Part shown: positions 44,801 to 55,444 of the stretch, in pieces
Position numbering within the stretch: position 1 is the first letter of the stretch
Layout of the letters: every line of letters begins with the position of its first letter
Assembly: GCF_029784165.1 (NCBI RefSeq)
Contig: NC_073695.1
Span: forward strand, 12,003,786-12,067,785
Direction of reading: 5' to 3'
Source of the DNA: Wyeomyia smithii
Lineage: Eukaryota > Arthropoda > Insecta > Diptera > Culicidae
DNA: 64,000 nucleotides
The notes under the pieces: generated by a model
The model's database searches: none
Seen by the model: the letters and a program-made list of their open reading frames with translations, nothing else
What the model was told of the DNA's origin: nothing
Translations under genes and position numbers: made by a program

Positions 44801-45007
44801 ATGTACATAGACCACTCTGTTCCGAAACAGAATGGCCATTTTGTTTCGGACGAAATTTAAACACGGTATAAATCAGCTTTAAAGTTCGATTTTTCGAAAT
44901 TTTCTTAATCTTCCAACTTCAGTTTCTTGAATAGATGCTGTTTACGCAAAAAACTCATTTTCGAAAAAAATGGTCTTAAGACCACTCTGTTCCGCAACGG
45001 CTCATAT

Positions 45008-45800
45008 GATTCAAGGTGGCCACCAGGGGATCATAGCAAAGGTCAACTTTCAAAAGTGGTTCTGGGGCTTTTCTTTTTTTCGAAACCTCTCCTGGGTGGG
45101 TAACTAGAAGAACATGATTTAAGGTGGTCAGCAAGTGAACCACACCGAAAGATTAAAACTACCGTGAAAGAGAACAACTTTTGAAAATTCTCCCAGTTTT
45201 TTCAAAACCTCTCTAAGTGGTCGAATAGAATGCAAATGGTCTTATGATTGAAATATACTTAAAATAGTGTCTGTGAAGTTATTCTACACTCTGACAGTTT
45301 ATAATTATGTTACGTTAGGTAACGCTGTGTTATGTTATGCAACGCTGTGAACTTGCATAGCGTACAATATGTAACATTGATATTTAGCTCTACAAACAGT
45401 TTTGAAAATTGGCCACCATGGACTATATTTCAATCAAAATATATCCTTCTATTTACCCCGCATAAGCAGTTTCGAAAAAAAAAACAGAAAGCTTTAGCAT
45501 CGCTTGTTAAAATTGACCGCTTTCACGGTAGTTCTGCATCTTCCAGTGGGCCACCTAGTCTCCTTGAACCATAAATTTCAAGAAGATTTCAAGAAAACCG
45601 GGAAGCCCTAGGACCACTTTTGAAAATTGGCCTCTTTTACTCTGCATCTTTCGAAGTCCACCCACCTTGGATCATATTTCGGTCAAAAGATTATTTTTCT
45701 ACCAGTTGACCCTGTAGAAACAGTTTCGAAAAAAACTGGAAGCTCTATGACCACTTTTGAGAATCAACCGCTTATACGACAGGTCCAGACTTTCTGGAGG
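45008..45800. repeat. ~130-bp degenerate repeat array, right part, with orientation switch
   Basis: Units at 45040 and 45190 run in one direction (GTGGTTCTGGGGCTTTTC, then TTCGAAACCTCTCC). Units at about 45460, 45595 and 45730 run in the other (CAGTTTCGAAAAAAAC, GGAAGC, GACCACTTTTGA, CAACCGC). The spacing is 125-135 bases. The orientation changes between about 45260 and 45400. Confidence 0.65.
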
Positions 45801-46460
45801 GAGCTTTTGGATTACCAGATTACAAAAATATCCGGCGTTGAATATTTCAGACACATGTACCACATTTGCTGTCATTGTTTTTTGCTTTACATTATTTTTC
45901 TCATAGAACAAAAGTGGTACATGTTTTTCCATTAAAGTTTGTGCAAGTTTCTCAACCAAATTTTGTTCTGTTTTCATGCACAGTATTTTGAAACCTTTCC
46001 AGCAATTAGCGCGTTTTCGTTTATTGCGTTTCTAGAAAAATTTATGTAATGGTACATGTAGTACTTTTGCTCTCAACAGCTCATATGTTTACACAAACCC
46101 TTTTCAGGAATTTATCATGATTCAAAAAAAAAAAAAAATAAAAACAGCCCAAAATGACTTTTACTTATAGGAACATCTATGCAAAGTTTCAGCCAAATCA
46201 AAAAAAACTGTTGAAGGAAAATAAATAAAATTGGCACATATTTTATGGAATTGCTCATCTATGTTTAGGCTTATAATTATGCATCGATTTGGCACTTCAC
46301 TTGCGTTTATTTTTTGTCGTTCCCCGTATCGTCAACTTTTCTGTTTTTATTATTTTTCGGGTAATATCTTTTTTTTTAACAAAAATGAAGGATAGTATTG
46401 GAAAAACGGCTACATTTTTGACGCAGGACTACGCAAATGGTTATTCAACAATCTCTTTAG
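45801..46460. other. No gene recognised
   Basis: AT-rich, with an A run at 46126-46138. TTTTTGACGCAGGACTACG (46420 on) resembles a diverged left end of the GACGTAG family, without a partner. Confidence 0.4.
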
Positions 46461-46462
46461 CA

Positions 46463-46515
46463 AAGTTCGTATTCAAATAGATAAATGAATCATCTATCTA
46501 TTTGAATACGAATTT
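46463..46515. repeat. Perfect 18-bp hairpin with 11-base loop
   Basis: TTCGTATTCAAATAGATA (46466-46483) is the exact inverse of 46495-46512. The stem extends by one G-T and two A-T pairs to 46463-46515. RNA from either strand would fold stably. Confidence 0.9.
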
Positions 46516-46629
46516 AACGCTTTTTTTAATTTTATAAAATAAATCCGATGTTTTTCGAAAATTCCTAGAAACTTCTAGAAACGAAAAAGTATGAAGTTTC
46601 CAATAATGCTATTCAAAAAAATCCTTATA

Positions 46630-48555
46630 TGAGCAATTCTCGCTGAAACCAGGCCACTAGGTGCACAAGGTCTTTCGAATTTGATATAAATGCACATATT
46701 GGTTGGGAATAGAGAAAAAATGATTATGCCATTTTTGTTTGATTGAACCCCTCGGTCACCAACGGGTGAAATAGTTTCTAGAAAAGTGGAAATTTTAACA
46801 ATTTTTGATGTTTTATTTGAGCTATATCTCTGAAATTCGTTATGGAACCTACTACAAGTAGCATTTTTCTGTAAAGTGGAATGATAGGGCTTTCATTTGG
46901 AGTAATCAGAATTTTGGCCGCCATCTCGAATTTAGCCGCCATCTTGGATTATATCAGATAAATGCAATTTTGGCCGTGTTCACAACTACCGATTTTCAAT
47001 CTAAGACCAGCATTGGAAAGCTGAGAAAAAATTCTATAAGATGCAAGAAAAAAATTAGGTGAGCATCAGTGTTAACCTACGAATTGAACGAATTTTCCGA
47101 ACGAAGTTTCAAAATATCCAATGCATTCCGTTCAATTAACGTAGTAGCCATATGCTGAGACCAAGTGGATGCGCGTGTCATAACCCTACTATAACAATAT
47201 ATATCATAATCAGTTAATTATGCAACTAGTACGCCCATACTATTTGCATTGAGATTAGTGAGAATAATATAGGCAACACGAACATGTTAGATATTAATTT
47301 GTTTTAATAATGTTTATTTCTATTCTTTTTCGTGGGTTATTTTAATTCTCGGAGCAAATTGAGTATTGTTCAACATTGATTACGGCATGAATATTTCACT
47401 CTACTTACATATGAAAATCGTTCATCATAAACGGGTATGGGTAAAGTTATATTTATTTTTGGACCTACTTTATTTTCCGTCAGTGTGAACGTACTTTCTT
47501 GATATGTGGTAGAAGATTTATCTTAGTACATGAAACAGTATTGTGAAGCAACAAAAGACAAGTACAGAATTATGGTCCAAAAAGGAGGATCAATGTATTG
47601 TGATGTCAAACCCGTTCGGCATAGTAGTAGATCGTATGAATAATGACAATTTGCTATATATAATAGTGAGATTGAATCTCATATTGAATCGTCACCCTAT
47701 AGTCTTCAGCAAAATCGGCATACACAATGGATTCATTCGGTTTAAGATTGATAATTTTGTGGATTTAAAAGTGAGATACGATATAGTCTTAATAAGTTTC
47801 ATTTTACTTATGCTAATTTACCTTAGGGACAGAAAATGAGCTGAGCATTGTTTCAATGAATTACTAAAGTGTCTACGCACTCTTCAAATGAACAGTTCTT
47901 TCGAACTGATTGATATTGATTCTTAACCTGGACGAGTTTTGTTCAGCAATTCATTACTGAACTCATAAATATCCGGAAATTCACCACATTTTAAAAAATA
48001 ACACTGGAGGGAAGAGTTTCTACATATGGCTACTACGTTAATTGCACGGAATGCATTGAATATTTTGAAACTTCGTTCGGAAAATTCGTTCAATTGGTAG
48101 ATTAACACTGATGCTCACCTAATTTTTTTCTTGCATCTTATAGAATTTTTTCTCAGCTTTCCAATGCTGGTTTTAGATTGAAAATCGGTAGTTGCGAACA
48201 CGGCCAAAATTGCATTTTTCTGATATAATCCAAAATAGCGGCCAAATTCAAGATGGCGGCCAAAATTCTGATTACTCCAAATGAAAGCCCTATCATTCCA
48301 CTTTACAGAAAAATGCTACTTGTAGTAGGCTCCATAACGAATTTCAGAGATATAGTTCAAATAAAACATCAAGAATTGTTAAAATTTCCACTTTTCTAGA
48401 AACTATTTCACCCGTTGGTGACCGAGGGGTCCACAAATACAATCAAACAAAAATGGCATAATCATTTTTTCTTTATTCCCAACCAATATGTGCATTTATA
48501 TCAAATTCGAAAGAACTTGTGCACCTAGTGGCCTGGTTTCAGCGAGGATTGCTCA
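46630..48555. mobile_element. Foldback-type element with ~530-bp inverted arms, TA target
   Basis: The left arm 46630-47154 and right arm 48023-48555 are inverse copies that I judge to be about 95% identical by eye, with a few small indels. The ends TGAGCAATTCTCGCTGAAAC and TGAGCAATCCTCGCTGAAAC are flanked by TA (46628-46629; 48556-48557). The 868-base centre contains an unassigned 98-codon frame (47543-47839) with a hydrophobic C-terminus. Each arm carries two GGCCGCCATCTTG-like motifs. No transposase is visible. Read-through transcripts would form a very long double strand. Confidence 0.85.
47543..47839 (+). other. Unassigned 98-codon frame in the centre of the foldback element
   Basis: An ATG-started frame (the ATG follows a TAC) with a charged N-terminal half and a C-terminal hydrophobic stretch (IVLISFILLMLIYL). 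I recognise no family. AT-rich DNA gives such frames by chance, but its position in the unique centre of a foldback element is where a cargo gene would lie, so it is recorded. Confidence 0.15.
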
Positions 48556-48913
<358 letters not shown>

Positions 48914-49061
48914 TCAAATTTTCATAATATTTTTAAGTTTTCTGTTTAAGTATTTTGACTGCTTATCTTAATGGAAGGTTAACTTGTGACCACCTCGAAT
49001 GAGCTTTTCCCCATCCACATTACATTTCATGTAGATCGTTGTTGATCAGATGGAATTAATC

Positions 49062-49094
49062 AAATAAAATAAAATAAAATAAAATAAAATAAAT
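49062..49094. repeat. (TAAAA)n, about six units
   Basis: Preceded by GTTGATCAGATGGAATTAAT. Non-LTR retrotransposons often end in such pentamers, so this may be the 3' tail of a truncated copy; no reverse transcriptase is visible upstream. Confidence 0.85.
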
Positions 49095-49814
49095 TACAAT
49101 GTTATTCAATCACAAAATTTTTCGGCATTGATTCATTTATTTTCATTTTTATTCAATTCCTGTGTCATTCCCGGAGTACGAATATTTTGAATATTCTAAC
49201 TTCGAACGCTTTGATTAACATTTTCTAGTCGAATTATTTGCCTTCAATTTCAGGTTTGAGATATCTCCCACACTATAGATCTATCACACTGTGTTTCTGA
49301 AGCGTACCAGATGCAGGCTAACCTAATTTTTACTTATAAGCCTTTTTGTAAATTTTGCCATGCTGTACCTTTCACAGGAATTTCATGACATTGGCTTATA
49401 CATAAAATTGAATAAGCTTCTGTTTAGTTTCTTGTTCAACTATCTCATTAAATGATTTTTTTTTCTTCCGTCCTCACAAAAATTACTCCCGTGCGCTAAA
49501 TTAAAAAAAAAATTAATCTACCTCCGCATAGTCCCTTTGCGTTCAGTAGTAGAAACTAACCAAACAGCAGTAAATACCGATTTTACCTTGACGGAAGTGA
49601 GGTCATTGTTTTCGCGCGAAATCCGAAAGGAACTCAAATTAATCGGTATCCGAGTGCGCACCTGACAGACGAAACCAAAATAAAACTTTCCCAGGCAAAG
49701 CGCAGCAGGCAACCGCTCCAACACGATCGAACGAACCGCGCGCAGCAAAAATTCGACCGTCCACGAAATTCTACCCCCCTCGGATCGGACCGGCTAGAAT
49801 TACAACCAGAACCG

Positions 49815-50468
49815 TTATATCGCTTCCTTCTGTGAGCGTGTTTTGTTTGTACAACAAGTTGATACGCCGTTGATTTGCCGCGAGCGTTCCAAAGTACAGC
49901 GAAAATTTCCGCTGACTGAGACACCCTCTTTTTCTGATACACTGATTTGATCGGAAGAACGAGTATTTAAGTATGTAGAGCATACCGCCATCGATCGATT
50001 GTAGTTCTGAGAATAGCTACTAAACAAAACTATTAACGTGACTTGCGCTTCCCTGATGTAGGTACCTACAAACGAGCCCACGAAAATAAAAACGCCATCT
50101 ATTTCTCGCGTGCACGGCTTGGATCGGAACATTTCATAACCGGTGACTACAAACTGTTGCAAAACTGGTTGTTTCATATTTTTGGCGAATCGCTTTAGCT
50201 TCTCGAGCGGCACTAGGTCAACAACTTGGTATAGCTGGAAGTCATATTTTTGCTTCTTCGACCCGGAGCTGGAGACACGGCGACGGCTGCCGCGGCTTTT
50301 GTTGCAAGATATACTGTTGTCGTGAAGCCTTCTGTCTCTCTCTCTGCAAGGGGGGTAATCAACGCGATATTTATTAATGAGAGAACATGCAAAATCATTA
50401 AAAAGCAGTACAATAGCGGAGCGGATCCCGTATAAGGAGGCCTGGCCTGTGGTTTCCCAGAGTGGCAT
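49815..50468 (-). CDS. Hypothetical ORF, 218 codons, minus strand
   Basis: The frame opens at ATG 50468 and stops at 49815; it stays open about 20 codons further upstream without another ATG. The encoded protein is basic in its first third (a Ser/Arg-rich stretch containing SRGSRRRVSSSGSKKQ), has a more ordinary central part (YDFQLYQVVDLVPLEKLKRF, FVVTGYEMFRSKPC) and a Ser/Thr/Cys-rich end. I recognise no domain, signal peptide or membrane segment. The length is unusual for this AT-rich window, but local GC content and overlapping frames on the other strand make chance a real possibility. It could be an exon, an untranslated region or noise. Confidence 0.2.
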   Translation of the reverse strand: MPLWETTGQASLYGIRSAIVLLFNDFACSLINKYRVDYPPCRERDRRLHDNSISCNKSRGSRRRVSSSGSKKQKYDFQLYQVVDLVPLEKLKRFAKNMKQPVLQQFVVTGYEMFRSKPCTREIDGVFIFVGSFVGTYIREAQVTLIVLFSSYSQNYNRSMAVCSTYLNTRSSDQISVSEKEGVSVSGNFRCTLERSRQINGVSTCCTNKTRSQKEAI

Positions 50469-50666
50469 CGGGCGTGATGGGAGGCGCAACCGGAGGAGAG
50501 CAGATAGAAAGAGATTTAGCGAGCTTGGCGGCAAAATATTGCAACATCAAGTACCTGCTGCTGCTGAACGTCTGTGTTAAGTTTTGCTCTAGGGGAAAGG
50601 GTAAAACCGAAGACCTCTAAGTATTCTCCGGTCACCGCGATGGGGTTGGCTTTTTTTTGTTGACGG

Positions 50667-50688
50667 CGACGACGACGACGACGACGAC
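50667..50688. repeat. (CGA)7 trinucleotide repeat
   Basis: Seven near-perfect CGA units within GC-richer DNA, followed by CAACAGCAATAATAACAACA. Such repeats are common in insect untranslated and coding regions. Confidence 0.9.
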
Positions 50689-51460
50689 CGCGACCGGCAA
50701 CAGCAATAATAACAACAGCCAGCGACCTGTAGCAGCCAACAACAATGTTTCACGGTGGAGAATTTCGCAATTTCCTTTATCGAGACCTGTTGCCCTTTCC
50801 GAAAAACTGAACCATTGGTGCGGAGGTTTGCACTTGTATCGTGAGACGGATTCTGTTTTTTTCTCTGCGTGTATTTTCTCCGCCTTGCTGGCGGGAAGCC
50901 GACATGCAACACAGAATTGGTTTAATTTAACGCAAATATTTTGATCGAGCAATAATAATAACAGGGGAAAATGGTAAACCGTGTATTTTGGCAAATTTAG
51001 AGTACTACTTTCGACCTTCGATTCAATGGTTTTGACCGATAAGTTAAAATAAAACAACAATCGAATGTTATACAACAGCAGAGTCAAATAACTATTGAAT
51101 GAATGTGAACTTGAGCGAAAAGAACGTTGTATAACGGTATTTTGGTGGACAGAATTTCTGTGCATTTATTTTTAAGTAATGAATTAGAAATTTTTTCAAA
51201 GCAAAAAAAAAATAGCGCTATTATTGAAAATATTTCTAATAATTTAATTACAGGTAAGTGAATTAAATAGTGACAAAAAGTCGAAAGTAGTGTTTTGGAG
51301 CATCTAATCTTTACAACAATTTTTCCAAAATTTGTAATGTTTACTGTTCAAACGTTTGAGGCGAAGGAAAATTGGATTTCAATGTCGATAAATTTATCAC
51401 TAAAATAATGGAAAAGTAAAACAAAATCCAGTATAAATTTACGCCGTAATAATAAAAATG

Positions 51461-51610
51461 TTCAAACGGCAAGAAAAAACGGAAAGGTGAAGGAACAGAG
51501 GATACTAATCAATCAAACTTCATATTTTTTGATATTTTGTAACACAAGCTATTTTTAAATCTTTTACATTGTTGATTAGTATCCTCCGTTTCTTTTCCTT
51601 CCCGTTTGAT
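51461..51610. repeat. ~150-bp imperfect hairpin
   Basis: The left arm TTCAAACGGCAAGAAAAAAC...GAGGATACTAATCAA (51461-51513) pairs with the inverse of 51567-51610, which reads TCAAACGGGAAGGAAAAG, then CGGAGGATACTAATCAAC. The inner 15 bases pair perfectly, the outer part with a few bulges. The loop is about 55 bases. It is either a small foldback MITE or a structured RNA source. Confidence 0.75.
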
Positions 51611-52800
51611 AGGATTTTGGAATATTTTTGTTTTCAATCGCTGATAACAGGTAGTGGATATGTGAAATTCTGGTTAACATAATAACTTTTTTTATCAGCA
51701 ACCATTTGTTTGCAATTTTTAGCTTATTCATTACATCGAAAAGTATATCCTTTCCATCAAACAAAAACTCTACGCAGGATTATAATCACGCACTGCAAAA
51801 CTACATGCAAAAAATCTAGCTAAAAGTATTCAGTAAAACTCGGATTACCAATCAGTAATCATCAATCATCCCAAAAACTAACTTCAGATAATCTCTTCTT
51901 CCTATTCTGTTGCTACCGCCCTGCTCAAGTTCTACCGATATATATGAACTTCCAATCAACGGTACAACGGAACGGGGCACCGATTACTTTTTATCGATTT
52001 TCCGATCAGAGTACGTCCTCTAACACAGTTCAGCATCAATCGCTTGTATCGCCCGGAGGGACTTTCACTATCCCACCTTCTTAGAAGGAGTAAGCAACCA
52101 TTCTCTGACCAAAACTACGAACGTCAATCTTGTCTTGCACTGCAGCAGCATTCTACTGTGACGCCATTCAGGAAAGTCGATTCCTAAAAGTAGCAATATT
52201 ATTATTAGTCAGGGAACTCGTACCTAGAGGTACGATGATTTATTACATTATCAGCACACCATCATCGTCGTTCGAACAGGTAGTTTCGATTTTCCCTGAT
52301 GTTAGTCAATATTTTTTGCCAGGAGTGTGGACCGAGAAGCATCAAGTAGGAGGAGGATTGAATCGTCACTTGTGAAAAAGGAAAACAACCTGCTATCGAC
52401 TATATGGTATGCGATGTTCGGATTACTCGTTATTGTTCGCTCGTGCTAAGGGAGTCGCCGTCGCTGCCGCCGCCACTCCGAACCAGTTGGGAAGAGTTGC
52501 GCTTCAGCAAATTTTTCTTTATTGTTATTTCATTAGCACATTTCCACTCCAAGATTCGTCCCCCGGACGAATCTTGGGTGGAGACTTCAATGGCAAGCGT
52601 GATTTAGTGTAAATTTGTCAACTTTTGATAAGACGGCAGGGTCGATTTTTATGAAAGGAGGGTGTTCGCCATTTTGTGGTTTGTTGATTTGATGGATATT
52701 TGACGCGGGATGGAGTTTTATTTTTTTTCGAGCGTCGTAAAATGTGACATATTCCCTCGTAATGTCTTTCTTCCCTACGTTGTGGCTATTTCGATTATCG

Positions 52801-53700
52801 CAGCCCGATTGCATTTATGGTCAAACGTTCTTTGGGTGATTAAATGGCTTCCGTCTGTGAGGAGTGCAGTGAAAAAAAAAGGAAAAAATGTTTTATTTCT
52901 TTGCGGCTAGACGCCGGCAAAATGTGCTGATTGGACGATGTATTAAAGAATGTGACGGGAAAAACAGTAAAGGATAGAATGTTCCTGTAGCATATCGTTC
53001 CCATCAAAATAATCAACAGACGAAGCAAAAAGGTGAACTGAAGTCAAGTGGCTTGTATTACATGAAACGAAATTGGCACGAGTCTTTAAAAGACTGAGCA
53101 GCTGTAGAAATCGATACAAGAAATATACCTAAAAAAGATTGTTGATTTCGTATGTAAATTGCCTGTCCTGTTTCTGTATCTACTAATCTTGCTATGGAAT
53201 ACTAAAATGCTGAGCAATTTGTTTGTTGAAATGTAATGCTATTTTATTGTTTATGTCGTATTAAACTATTGGGAAATTTCCAAATCCGACATAGCATTCT
53301 ATTATTTTAATGAACTAGTTTTGAGTAGGTACGACTTGAGAACTAAGAAACGATTCCACTAACAATTTGAAAAAATATCTCTTTCGTCATGATGCTCATT
53401 CAAACGGACCACCACCAAGTATTCAAAAATTAAATTATAAATACAACACACACAATTTGACATGATAAAATCACAACTAAATCTAGAAAACATTTTCACG
53501 TCACTCTCGAAATCAGCTATGAAAGGTTAAACGCAGAAATTTAAACGAAATCTTGTATAGAAACTGTCCTAAAAGTCTAAAGATTTTTGCTCGTACATAT
53601 TTTTTCAATTTTTCGGAAAAAATATGTTTTAAAAGTAAGTATAGGCTAAAAGGTGGAATTTTATACGTGAAAACCTTATTTCGTATCATTACGCCAAAAA
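52801..53700. other. No gene recognised
   Basis: AT-rich, no repeat boundaries or domains seen. Confidence 0.45.
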
Positions 53701-53707
53701 AGTTGTA

Positions 53708-54615
53708 CCGTAAACTGGGGTGATTTTGATCACTTTACATCTATTTTGAATTTGTACCAAAAAGCGCTCGTGTAGCTTGGGATTTGTCGTAATATTCCCT
53801 GATAGTGTTTAGATATGTGTACATTGCCACTTCTCATGCATTTCCTGCTATTTAAAGAGTGTTTTTAATGCTAAAATAGGAATTGAAAATAAACTGGATT
53901 TTGAGCGATTTTTATTGCATATAAACAATCGGTTCAAGCAGATACAAAACAACAAGCTGCGATACGTAAAGAATTAATTTTGTTTCCAGATTAGAAGATA
54001 TGAAAATATTATCACAACGATTTTCATTATTTTTTTTGCAATATTTTTCCTCAAAGGCAATTTTAAGTCCCAATAATCTCAACAGCGTATCACATGTTTT
54101 CTTCTTAACGACAGCCTAAGACGTCACTTGACATGCAACTTTGGACTATTGGATGAGCAATATTCTACATGAACTAGTTTTTGGTGATTTTAGATTCCCT
54201 TTACACTCCGTGGACAATTGTTCATAAATATTTTAAAAATTTTGTATGAATCTTTGACATTCGCCAACATAAACTGTTCACGTGAAATGTGAATGGCCCC
54301 CATATGGCTTCTCATATTTATTAACTCGTGTAAGTCGTTTTAGACTGTTCAAATCTTTTAAAGCAATAAAGTCTCACTTCAAATTAATCAAAATAATGAA
54401 GTGATCAAAGTCACCCCGGAATGATGATTGATAAAAAAAATTTAGAGCATATATAAAAACAGCAGAATTGTTGCTTAACTTTTGAATTAGTAACTGGATC
54501 TTGAGCAATGCATGCCAGTACTCATTTTAAAAATATCAAACAGTTTTGTATTTAGTACATTTTTAAAATATTTAGGAAATATTAAAAAAGTGATCAAAGT
54601 CATCCCAGTTTACGG
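53708..54615. mobile_element. ~0.9-kb TIR element, TA target, CCGTAAACTGGG ends
   Basis: The left end CCGTAAACTGGGGTGATTTT (53708 on) and the inverted right end CCGTAAACTGGGATGACTTT (to 54615) match with about three differences in 32 bases, continuing into GATCACTTT. TA flanks both sides (53706-53707; 54616-54617). A third, internal copy of the end (GTGATCAAAGTCACCCCGG) lies at 54402. No coding frame. It is of a common mosquito MITE type. Confidence 0.8.
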
Positions 54616-55440
54616 TACTTGATAATAAGCGAAACAGTAAAAAGTCATAGATTTTACGAAGAGAATTTATTTGAACTTCCAAGGTACTCTTTTAAATGGA
54701 ATCCTACTCTGGAAAGTAAGAAAATTTATTTTTTATTTGCATTTTTGGGATTCCTATACACTCAGAAATGTTGTGCCAAAAGGATTATTTGATATTTGAT
54801 CACGTTGAAAAGTTATAGCTATAAGTATGGGGTCAATCATTACAGTATTAACGTTGTTTAAAACTTTAAAAGCGTTTTTCTCGAAACCATGCTTTTTCAG
54901 CTGGTGGTATGGTTTCTCAGCATCTACTGAGCCGATTTGGCTGAAATTTTGGATTATCTAAATTGTTGTGTAGCTGTTTTTCACTGTCTGAATTTCTCAA
55001 CGTTCTAAGATTTTTTAAATAATAATTTTTCATGAAAATAAACTATTTTTTCATTAAAATGACTACCATTTCGGTAATGCAGAAACGGTTATGTAACAAT
55101 TTAGATAATTATATATTATAATATATTTTTATATGCTGAAAAAAATTCTGTCAGATCGATCCACTAGAAGCTAAGAAAAACGTTCTACCAGTTAGGTACT
55201 GATTTAGGGAAAACATCCATGGTCTCATCTGCCAACAGCGTAATACTCACTATATTTGCATTCACGACATGCAAAATACATCTTCAAATATACCTTAATC
55301 AAAAGCCAAAATACCCGGACATTTCGCTTTACTCTAAACATCCAAAAAATATGTTTAGACCTTCTAGAGTAGGATTCCCCCTTAAAAGTAAATAAATTCT
55401 TCCTTTTCATATGAAAAATGTAAAAATTGTTCTAAGAATT
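54616..55440. other. No gene recognised
   Basis: AT-rich. A short minus-strand frame at 55225-55410 has no domain. Confidence 0.45.
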
Positions 55441-55444
55441 TAAA

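Larger units (their letters stand above)
42300..45004. mobile_element. 2.7-kb TIR element (outermost of a nest), TA target
   Basis: The ends TGAGCCGTTGCGGAACAGAG (42300 on) and its exact inverse (to 45004) are perfect over at least 26 bases. TA lies at 42298-42299 and 45005-45006. Removing the element and one TA gives GACCGATATATGATTCAAGG, which aligns without gaps to GACCGAAATATGATCCAAGG, a paralogous unit at 45658-45690 read in inverse; this fixes the boundaries. Subterminal copies of CAGAGTGGTCTATGTACA follow at both ends. It contains two further elements. No transposase is visible, so it is non-autonomous; TA duplication suggests the Tc1/mariner superfamily. Confidence 0.85.
49500..52800. 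other. GC-richer unique DNA with promoter-like character
   Basis: The region 49600-50600 contains GCGCGAAA, GAACCGCGCGCAGC and many CpG words. Simple repeats (CGA at 50667-50688) and a hairpin (51461-51610) interrupt it. After 51000 it becomes AT-rich again, with a second GC-richer patch at 52400-52600. Apart from the frame at 49815-50468 I see no coding signal. Confidence 0.3.
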
